Below are positions 33,539-38,973 of a stretch of 38,973 nt of DNA, piece by piece (the first letter of the stretch is position 1; the number at the start of each line of letters is the position of its first letter). Made by a program: the position numbers and the translations under genes. Source of the stretch: Flavobacteriaceae bacterium (GTDB lineage Bacteria > Bacteroidota > Bacteroidia > Flavobacteriales > Flavobacteriaceae); the NCBI GenBank assembly GCA_029938265.1, contig JAOZVI010000008.1:1-38973 (forward strand), given 5' to 3'. The notes under the pieces were generated by a model, which worked only from the letters and a program-made list of their open reading frames with translations, did not search any database and was not told the origin of the DNA.

Positions 33539-33625
33539 GGAGAGGTGGCCGAGCGGCTTAAGGCGCACGCTTGGAAAGCGTGTTTATAAGAGATTGTAAC
33601 AAGGGTTCGAATCCCTTTCTCTCCG
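33539..33625 (+). tRNA. tRNA-Ser (GGA)
   Basis: 87-base class II tRNA. Acceptor GGAGAGG / TCTCTCC (one G-U pair) with discriminator G as expected for Ser; anticodon stem CACGC / GCGTG with loop TTGGAAA, anticodon GGA; a long variable arm (TTTATAAGAGATTGTAAC region); T-arm AAGGG TTCGAAT CCCTT. CCA is not encoded. Confidence 0.96.
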
Positions 33626-33699
33626 CAGAACGTGATTTATATGATAAAAATTTATATCTTTAACCCGTTAACTAAATTATAATATAAAGATTTACAAAA

Positions 33700-34422
33700 A
33701 TGAAAAAATTATTTACTACACTGACAATTACAGGCTTAATGGTATTGAGTTCAGCACAAAGCATTTACGCACAAGCTGAACCTGTTCTTGAAGACAAAAC
33801 TTTTCACCAACTTTTAAAACAACGTTTTATCGAAGGTGGTCCATTTTTTATGGGAATAGTTTTATTAACATTAATTTTAGGTTTAGCTATTGCTATTGAA
33901 AGAATTATATATCTTAATATGGCTTCAACTAATACTGATAAATTAGTGAATAATGTAGAAGAAGCTCTAAGTAGTGGTGGAGTAGAAGCTGCAAAAGAAG
34001 TATGTAGAAATACAAAAGGGCCTGTTGCCTCAATTTTCTATCAGGGATTAGACAGGATGGATGAAGGTGTAGATGCAGCTGAAAAAGCAGTTGTTGCCTA
34101 TGGCGGAGTTCAAATGGGATTATTAGAGAAAAACACCTCATGGTTAGCTCTATTTATTGCTCTTGCACCAATGCTTGGGTTTATGGGTACAGTAATAGGT
34201 ATGATTAGTGCATTTGACTCTATTGAAGCCGCTGGTGACATTTCACCTACAGTTGTAGCAGGAGGTATTAAAGTAGCTTTATTAACAACAGTATTTGGTT
34301 TGGTTGTTGCAATTATTCTTCAAATTTTTTACAACTACATTATTTCAAAAATCGATGGTATTGTAAATAGTATGGAAGACGCTTCAATTAAATTAGTTGA
34401 TCTTTTGATCAGAAATAAATAA
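33700..34422 (+). CDS. exbB: ExbB/TolQ/MotA-family proton channel protein
   Basis: 240 aa. An N-terminal signal-like segment (ending IYAQA) precedes a first true membrane helix (FFMGIVLLTLILGLAIAIERIIY, ~51-73). A cytoplasmic stretch with MDEGVDAAEKAVVAYGGVQMGLLEKNTSWL follows, then two more helices (LFIALAPMLGFMGTVIGMISAF and VALLTTVFGLVVAIILQIFYNY) with the conserved GTVIGM. It forms the proton-driven stator with ExbD that energises TonB-dependent outer-membrane transport. The start is chosen at the ATG before the Lys-rich leader. First gene of a four-gene operon; a near-consensus -7 element TATCTTTA (33655-33662) is 38 bases upstream. Confidence 0.92.
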   Translation: MKKLFTTLTITGLMVLSSAQSIYAQAEPVLEDKTFHQLLKQRFIEGGPFFMGIVLLTLILGLAIAIERIIYLNMASTNTDKLVNNVEEALSSGGVEAAKEVCRNTKGPVASIFYQGLDRMDEGVDAAEKAVVAYGGVQMGLLEKNTSWLALFIALAPMLGFMGTVIGMISAFDSIEAAGDISPTVVAGGIKVALLTTVFGLVVAIILQIFYNYIISKIDGIVNSMEDASIKLVDLLIRNK

Positions 34423-34430
34423 ATAATATT

Positions 34431-34904
34431 ATGAATAGTAAGTTATCAAAAATATTATCATTAGTTGCAGGTGCGATTGGTATTATTGCATTTTACTTTT
34501 TGATAAGAATAATCATGGAAGGGGATGATGCATTTGATGCAGTTAATCCTGATGCAGCTAGTTTACAAGGCAGCATTATTTCACCATATATATCCTTTGC
34601 AATGGCATTGTTATATATTACTGCAGGTTTAGCAGTTGTATTTTCATTGTGGAATTTGATCAAACATCCAAAAGCGTTAAAGAAAGCATTACTCTCTGTT
34701 GGGGTCTTAGCTGCTCTGTTGATAGTGGCTTATTTTCTTTCACCAGAAAATGCAGTTACAGATGCTACAGGTACTAAAATTTTAGTAGAACAAGGTAGTA
34801 TTTCAAAATGGTCTAGCACAGGTATATGGTATGCAGTAATATTAGGAGGGATTGGATTAGCATTCTTCTTAGTTGATTTTGTTAAAGGAATTGTAAAAAA
34901 TTAA
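34431..34904 (+). CDS. Four-helix membrane protein between exbB and exbD, function unknown
   Basis: 157 aa with four predicted membrane helices (LSLVAGAIGIIAFYFLIRII; IISPYISFAMALLYITAGLAVVFSLW; ALLSVGVLAALLIVAYFL; WYAVILGGIGLAFFLVDFV). The loop after helix 1 is acidic (EGDDAFDAVNPDA) and another carries Thr/Ser and Lys (TDATGTKILVEQGSISKW). I do not recognise a named family. It starts 8 bases after exbB and ends 4 bases before exbD1, so it is part of the energy-transducing operon and may be an accessory subunit; this is inferred from position. Such a gene recurs between exbB and exbD in flavobacteria, as far as I recall. Confidence 0.8.
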   Translation: MNSKLSKILSLVAGAIGIIAFYFLIRIIMEGDDAFDAVNPDAASLQGSIISPYISFAMALLYITAGLAVVFSLWNLIKHPKALKKALLSVGVLAALLIVAYFLSPENAVTDATGTKILVEQGSISKWSSTGIWYAVILGGIGLAFFLVDFVKGIVKN

Positions 34905-34908
34905 AATT

Positions 34909-35532
34909 ATGGCTAAAAGAGATATACCGGAAATTAATGCTGGCTCTATGGCCGATATCGCTTTCTTGTTACTAATATTTTTCTTGGTAACAACTACCAT
35001 GGATGTGGATACAGGGATATCAAGAAAATTAACTGAAAAACAAGATTCTGATATCAAACCACCTAAACTTAAGGAGAAAAATGTTTTCATCGTTACCGTA
35101 AACCGTAATAATGATCTTTTGATCGAAGGCATAAAATTTATCCAAGTTGATGAATTGCGTGAGGAAGTTATCAAGTTTATTGATAATGGGGGTGGATTAG
35201 GAAACCCTATAGATGGAGCTGAACCAGCTGAATGTGAATGGTGTGAAGGAGAAAAAGATCCTGCATCATCAGATCACCCTAACAAAGCAGTAATTTCTTT
35301 AGAAAGTGACAGGGGAACTTCGTATGGTACATATATATCTGTTCAAAATGAGTTAGTAGGAGCATACACTGATCTTAGAAACCGATTGTCTAAAAAGTTG
35401 TATGGAGTTACATACACAGAGCTTTTAAAACAATCTAAAAATGATATGCAAAACGAGTCATTAAAAGAAAAGATTAAAAATATTAAGAAGAAATATCCAC
35501 AGATTATTTCTGAAGCTGAACCAACTAAATAA
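34909..35532 (+). CDS. exbD: ExbD/TolR-family protein, first copy
   Basis: 207 aa, longer than the ~140 aa of E. coli ExbD. A cytoplasmic N-terminus (MAKRDIPEINAGSM) leads to a single membrane helix ADIAFLLLIFFLVTTTM with the essential Asp16. The periplasmic domain includes an inserted GGGLGNPIDGAEPAECEWCEGEKDP region with a CxxC pair (Cys109, Cys112), followed by AVISLESDRGTSYGTYISVQNE and a charged C-terminal helix rich in Lys/Asn. Works with ExbB to couple proton flow to TonB. It precedes a second exbD by 7 bases. Confidence 0.92.
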   Translation: MAKRDIPEINAGSMADIAFLLLIFFLVTTTMDVDTGISRKLTEKQDSDIKPPKLKEKNVFIVTVNRNNDLLIEGIKFIQVDELREEVIKFIDNGGGLGNPIDGAEPAECEWCEGEKDPASSDHPNKAVISLESDRGTSYGTYISVQNELVGAYTDLRNRLSKKLYGVTYTELLKQSKNDMQNESLKEKIKNIKKKYPQIISEAEPTK

Positions 35533-35539
35533 TATAAGT

Positions 35540-35998
35540 ATGTCAAAGTTTAAAAAGAAGAAAAAAGGTATGCCTGGAATATCTACGGCATCTTTACCTG
35601 ATATTGTATTTATGCTATTGTTCTTTTTTATGGTTACTACAGTGATGCGTGAAACTGATCTAAAAGTTAAACAAACAATTCCTTTTGCTACCGAAGTAAA
35701 AAAATTAGAGCGCAAGAGTTTGGTAAGTTATATTTATGTTGGTAAAATTGAAGGTCAGGGTGGAGATAAAATTCAGCTGAATGACCGTATTTCAAGTGTT
35801 GAAGATATTAAATATTTTATCTTTGCAGAAAGGGAGACACACTCAGAGGATGAAATTCCTTTATTAACTACTTCTATTAAAGCTGATATCAACTCAAGTG
35901 TTGGTACGATTACTGATATTAAAGAAGAGCTAAGAAATATAAATGCTTTAAAAATTAATTACTCTACAAGAAAAGGAGACATTACTAAAAATAAATAG
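35540..35998 (+). CDS. exbD: ExbD/TolR-family protein, second copy
   Basis: 152 aa. A basic cytoplasmic N-terminus (SKFKKKKKGMPGIST) is followed by the membrane helix LPDIVFMLLFFFMVTTVM with the conserved Asp21. The periplasmic domain has the QTIPFATEVKKLERKSLVSYIYVG strand pair and ends in a charged tail. Closer in size to ordinary ExbD than copy 1 and without a CxxC. Two different ExbD subunits with one ExbB suggest a mixed stator or alternative complexes; that is inference. Followed by a strong terminator. Confidence 0.92.
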   Translation: MSKFKKKKKGMPGISTASLPDIVFMLLFFFMVTTVMRETDLKVKQTIPFATEVKKLERKSLVSYIYVGKIEGQGGDKIQLNDRISSVEDIKYFIFAERETHSEDEIPLLTTSIKADINSSVGTITDIKEELRNINALKINYSTRKGDITKNK

Positions 35999-36017
35999 TA
36001 ATTAGTAAATTAATTTT

Positions 36018-36059
36018 AAAGGCAATCAAACTTAATAAAAAGTTTGATTGCCTTTTTTT
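36018..36059 (+). terminator. Rho-independent terminator of the exb operon
   Basis: A 16-bp perfect stem AAAGGCAATCAAACTT / AAGTTTGATTGCCTTT with a 6-base loop, followed by a T run, 20 bases after the stop. Confidence 0.93.
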
Positions 36060-36070
36060 ATTTAAAAAAG

Positions 36071-36078
36071 TATCTTTG
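36071..36078 (+). promoter_or_regulatory. -7 promoter element of the PorT-like gene
   Basis: TATCTTTG, full TAnnTTTG match, 22 bases before the ATG. A TTTG inside the preceding terminator stem (36043-36046) is 24 bases upstream, slightly far for a -33 element. Confidence 0.55.
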
Positions 36079-36100
36079 ATAAAATATATTTTCAAATAAA

Positions 36101-36760
36101 ATGGAAATGAATAAGACAACTATTTTTTTTCTGCTTTTTTTTTCAATTTTGCATGCACAGGATGAAGAATATACGATTGACCAAAAATATTTAGAAGATC
36201 AAATATATATAACTGCCGTATATCAAAAATTAATAAACTTACCGGATGAAATATCTGGTACTGGGTTTCCTTATGGCATTGGCTTAGGTGTTATTAAAGA
36301 TCTTCCACTTAATAAAAATAGAAATGTTGGTTTAGGTATTGGTCTTGGATATGCATTTGATGTCCATTATTTTAATGTAAAAGAATTTGTGATACCGGGT
36401 GAAGAAGATAAAGAAATCAAAAGTAATAAAATTGCATTACATATGGTAGATCTTCCAATAGAGTTTCGTTTTCGAACTTCTACTCCGCAAAAATATAAAT
36501 TCTGGAGATTTTATCCGGGTTTTAAATTCTCTTATGCCTTTGCACAAAACTCTGAATTAAAGCAAAGCGAAGATTTTGAAGTGGAAAAGGTTATTGAAGT
36601 AAATGATTTTCAATATGGTATAACTCTCTCTGCGGGTTTTAATAAATGGAATCTACATGTTTATTACGGTCTAAGTGAATTATTTAAAGAAGCTGAGAAT
36701 AATAGCTTTCAAATTGCGCCACATGAATTAAAAATTGGAATAATCTTTTATCTTTTATAG
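36101..36760 (+). CDS. PorT-family/porin-like outer-membrane beta-barrel protein
   Basis: 219 aa. A signal peptide ends at ILHAQ. The remainder looks like the PorT-like or outer-membrane-beta-barrel families: GLGVIKDLPLNKNRNVGLGIGLGYAFDV, a charged extracellular loop (PGEEDKEIKSNK), LHMVDLPIEFRFRTS, FYPGFKFSYAFA and a final strand HELKIGIIFYLL. In Bacteroidota PorT (SprT) is a T9SS assembly factor, but this is a large, poorly resolved family, so a T9SS role is only possible. Either ATG at 36101 or 36107 may be used. Its end overlaps the convergent PAP2-like gene by 6 bases. Confidence 0.8.
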   Translation: MEMNKTTIFFLLFFSILHAQDEEYTIDQKYLEDQIYITAVYQKLINLPDEISGTGFPYGIGLGVIKDLPLNKNRNVGLGIGLGYAFDVHYFNVKEFVIPGEEDKEIKSNKIALHMVDLPIEFRFRTSTPQKYKFWRFYPGFKFSYAFAQNSELKQSEDFEVEKVIEVNDFQYGITLSAGFNKWNLHVYYGLSELFKEAENNSFQIAPHELKIGIIFYLL

Positions 36761-37357
36761 AAATTGATAGCTTAAAAATTGCGTGATTATTCCTAAGAAA
36801 ACACCTAAGTAGACTTCTTTGGGTTGATGTGCATTTAATTTTAATCTGGAAGTTGCTATAAAGCCAAAGGCTATTGTTAAAATTGTAGTCAATAGAGTCA
36901 GGTTGATTTGGTATTCTATGCTCATTACCATTATTAAGCCAATTAATGAGCCAATTCCCAGAGTGTGTAAACTAGTTTTAATATTAAAAGAGAATAATAA
37001 AAAAATAATTATAAATGCAATGCTTCCTCCATAAAAAGAAAGTCCTAATATGCTAACAATTTTTGTACTTAAAAGCATTTTCCCAAGCATAAAAGTTAGG
37101 ATAATTAAAAATAAAATGGGAAATTTCCTTTCTTCAATGGTTTTTAATTTAAAAGATTGAATCAATTTTAATTTTTTTAGAATTATTAACAAGAATAAAG
37201 GGAGAACACAGGTACTGATAAATATTACAGCAATTATAATTTTTTTATACTTATCTGGAATATACTGTGGAGATATAATAAAATAGAGTAAAGTTCCTAA
37301 CGTTGAAAAAAATATTGGATGAAAAACAAATGAAATAATTTTATAGAATGCAGTCAT
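36755..37357 (-). CDS. PAP2-like integral membrane protein, motifs altered
   Basis: 200 aa with about six hydrophobic helices (FYKIISFVFHPIFFSTLGTLLYFI; IIIAVIFISTCVLPLFLLIIL; FPILFLIILTFMLGKMLL; GSIAFIIIFLLFSF; TLGIGSLIGLIMVMSI; LTTILTIAFGFIATSR). Traces of the PAP2 (phosphatidate phosphatase) signature are visible: KTIEERKFP, SLHTLG where PSGH would stand, and SRLKLNAHQPKEV where SRxxxxxHxxxD would stand. The last keeps the Arg and His but has Glu for Asp, while PSGH keeps only the Ser and His. Catalytic activity is therefore doubtful. The ATG directly follows the rpoN stop (TAAATG), so expression is coupled to sigma-54. Confidence 0.75.
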   Translation of the reverse strand: MTAFYKIISFVFHPIFFSTLGTLLYFIISPQYIPDKYKKIIIAVIFISTCVLPLFLLIILKKLKLIQSFKLKTIEERKFPILFLIILTFMLGKMLLSTKIVSILGLSFYGGSIAFIIIFLLFSFNIKTSLHTLGIGSLIGLIMVMSIEYQINLTLLTTILTIAFGFIATSRLKLNAHQPKEVYLGVFLGIITQFLSYQFL

Positions 37358-38812
37358 TTACAATATCTCTTTTCGTAATCTAGCTACAGGAATATCTAAT
37401 TGTTCTCTGTATTTTGCTACAGTTCTTCTTGCGATCAAATAGCCTTTATCCTTCAAAATAGAAGATAATTTCTCATCGGTTAAAGGGATTTTTTTATTTT
37501 CATTTTCTATAACGGTTTGAAGTATTTTTTTTATTTCTTTAGTAGAGATATCCTCTCCCTTTTTATTTTTCATGGATTCAGAAAAATATTCTTTTAAAAG
37601 TTTTGTTCCATAAGGTGTATCGACGTATTTGCTGTTTGCAACTCTAGAAATGGTTGAAATATCCATATCAATTTCATCAGCAATATTTTTTAAAATCATG
37701 GGTTTTAACTTTCGCTCATCACCAGTTAAAAAATATTCTTTTTGATATTGCATAATAGCATTCATTGTGAGTAATAGTGTTTGCTGACGTTGTTTAATAG
37801 CATCTATAAACCATTTTGCGGCATCTAATTTTTGTTTGATGAACATAATGGCGTCCTTTTGAGCTTTAGACTTATCTTTTGATTCAGCATACCCTTGCAG
37901 CATATCATTATAATCTTTTGAAATATGTAGATCGGGTGCATTTCTTGCATTTAATGATAAATCAAGATTTCCTTCATTAATTTTTATTGTAAAATCAGGA
38001 ACTATTTGCTCAACATTACTATTGCTCCCTGAATAGGATCCTCCAGGTTTAGGATTCAATTTTTCAATTTCATGAATAGCTTCTTTCAAGCTTTCTTTTG
38101 AAATATTTAATTTTTGGATTAATTTTTTATAATGTTTTTTTACAAAAAGATCAAATGAATTTTGAATAATATCAATTGCAGTTTTTCTTTCGGTAGTTTC
38201 TTTTTTTTGATTTAATTGAATTAATAAACTCTCTTTCAAATTTCTAGCTCCAACTCCCGGAGGATCTATTTGTTGTACTGTTTTTAAAACTTTTTCAATT
38301 TCATCCTCTGTAGTATAGATATTTTCTGAAAAGGCTAGATCATCAACAATATCTTCAATAGATCTTCTTATATAGCCGTTACCATCAATATTACCAACTA
38401 AAAATTCGGCAATTTGTGTTTCTTGATCAGATAGTTTAAAGGTATTTAATTGACTCAATAAAAATTGATTGAATGAGATACCGGCAGAATAGGGAATACG
38501 ATTATCATCTTCATCACTGTTATAGTTGTTGGATTGTAATTTATAACTGGGTGTTTCATCATCACTCAAATAATCATCAATATTTATTTCAGTTTCAATA
38601 GTATCAGTACCTGAATCATCATAATCATCTGTATTGTCATTTGAAAACTCGTCAGAATTATCTTTTCCTATTTCTAAAGCAGGATTTTCTTCAATTTCAT
38701 GTGCTAATTTTTGTTCAAAAGCCTGTGTGGGTAACTGAATTAACTTCATCAACTGAATTTGTTGGGGAGATAATTTTTGTTGTAACTTTTGTTGTAAACT
38801 TTGTTTGAGCAT
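37358..38812 (-). CDS. rpoN: RNA polymerase sigma-54 factor
   Basis: 484 aa. Region I is Gln-rich (KQSLQQKLQQKLSPQQIQLMKLIQLP) and carries the activator-interacting part. Region II is a long acidic stretch (~50-90: NSDEFSNDNTDDYDDSGTD). The core-binding domain (LSDQETQIAEFLVGNIDGNGYI, PPGVGARNLKESLLIQL) is followed by the HTH domain (MDISTISRVANSKYVDTPYGTKLLKEYF). The RpoN box ARRTVAKYRE is intact near the C-terminus (461-470) and reads the -24 element. Complete and probably functional; it needs AAA+ activators, none of which is encoded here. It is the first gene of a two-gene minus-strand operon with the PAP2-like gene. The upstream gap holds a minus-strand terminator. Confidence 0.97.
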   Translation of the reverse strand: MLKQSLQQKLQQKLSPQQIQLMKLIQLPTQAFEQKLAHEIEENPALEIGKDNSDEFSNDNTDDYDDSGTDTIETEINIDDYLSDDETPSYKLQSNNYNSDEDDNRIPYSAGISFNQFLLSQLNTFKLSDQETQIAEFLVGNIDGNGYIRRSIEDIVDDLAFSENIYTTEDEIEKVLKTVQQIDPPGVGARNLKESLLIQLNQKKETTERKTAIDIIQNSFDLFVKKHYKKLIQKLNISKESLKEAIHEIEKLNPKPGGSYSGSNSNVEQIVPDFTIKINEGNLDLSLNARNAPDLHISKDYNDMLQGYAESKDKSKAQKDAIMFIKQKLDAAKWFIDAIKQRQQTLLLTMNAIMQYQKEYFLTGDERKLKPMILKNIADEIDMDISTISRVANSKYVDTPYGTKLLKEYFSESMKNKKGEDISTKEIKKILQTVIENENKKIPLTDEKLSSILKDKGYLIARRTVAKYREQLDIPVARLRKEIL

Positions 38813-38863
38813 AAGAAAATTCTAATTGTATAAAAATACAAAAAACAAATAAAAGATAATAAA

Positions 38864-38906
38864 CAAAAAAAGCAAAGTATTGTTTGTTAAGAATAACACT
38901 TCGCTT
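38864..38906 (-). terminator. Rho-independent terminator upstream of rpoN
   Basis: Read on the minus strand: AAGCGAAGTGTT pairs with AATACTTTGCTT (12 bp with two G-U pairs) around a 13-base loop, followed by TTTTTTT. It implies a minus-strand gene ending just beyond, in 38907-38973. Confidence 0.65.
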
Positions 38907-38935
38907 AATAGTGCCCGGTCGGAAATAGACGAATT

Positions 38936-38973
38936 TTATAAATCGGAATATTTTTGAAGGAATTTCAGTTTTC
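38936..38973 (-). CDS. Possible last codons of a minus-strand gene (partial)
   Basis: One minus-strand frame entering from the window edge reads ...KLKFLQKYSDL and stops at 38936-38938, 30 bases before a minus-strand terminator. Eleven residues cannot identify a protein; they do not look like the asparaginyl-tRNA synthetase end I might have expected near flavobacterial rpoN. Confidence 0.3.
   Translation of the reverse strand, partial: KLKFLQKYSDL

Noticed and set aside
1-38973. CRISPR arrays, insertion sequences, integrases or phage genes
   Set aside because: I looked for repeated spacers, terminal inverted repeats, transposase or integrase motifs in the ORF track and found none; no clear change in base composition is evident by eye.

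Overview
The window is an AT-rich stretch of chromosome (about one third G+C by eye) from a member of the Bacteroidota, almost certainly class Flavobacteriia. The evidence is a type IX secretion (T9SS) type-B C-terminal domain, a PorP/SprF protein, OmpA proteins with PD40 repeats, the near absence of Shine-Dalgarno sites, -7 promoter elements of the Bacteroidota form TAnnTTTG, and the block ribE / pdxA-yceD-rpmF-fabH-accB-accC. I see no insertion sequence, prophage, CRISPR array or integron. Most of the window is ordinary core chromosome.

Region 1 (1-5130) is a surface and secretion module: the C-terminal end of a large T9SS-exported protein, a PorP/SprF protein, and two tandem paralogous OmpA/PD40 proteins separated by a terminator. 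Region 2 (5130-10340) holds ileS, a DksA/TraR-like protein that has lost most zinc ligands, a small exported protein and lspA. Region 3 (10330-16340) has a lone PLP-dependent decarboxylase on the minus strand, then a DUF4230 membrane protein translationally coupled to uvrC, then a patatin-like outer-membrane protein. Region 4 (16320-22900, minus strand) is a complete efflux operon, tetR-tolC-adaptor-RND pump, with a candidate operator upstream of tetR.

Region 5 (22930-25480) carries a polyprenyl diphosphate synthase, an unrecognised 116-aa protein, a small beta-barrel, a CAU tRNA and a tiny proline-rich protein resembling PID-CTERM sorting-signal proteins. Region 6 (25480-31170) is the vitamin and fatty-acid block: ribE facing pdxA, then yceD-rpmF, fabH, accB and accC. 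Region 7 (31190-33630) has an Lrp/AsnC regulator, a membrane zinc peptidase, a type I asparaginase and tRNA-Ser(GGA). Region 8 (33650-38973) is an ExbB / 4-TM protein / ExbD / ExbD energy-transduction operon, a PorT-like barrel protein, a PAP2-like membrane protein coupled to rpoN (sigma-54), and possibly the last codons of another minus-strand gene.

Functionally the window joins envelope biogenesis (T9SS surface proteins, LspA, patatin barrel, TonB-type energisation, RND efflux) with lipid synthesis (FabH, AccB, AccC, prenyl synthase) and core information processing (IleS, UvrC, L32, RpoN). No wholly new system stands out. The items most worth a second look are the PID-CTERM-like peptide, the ExbB operon with its unknown 4-TM member and a CxxC in ExbD, the tandem OmpA pair, the patatin-barrel fusion, the PAP2-like protein coupled to rpoN and the tetR operator.
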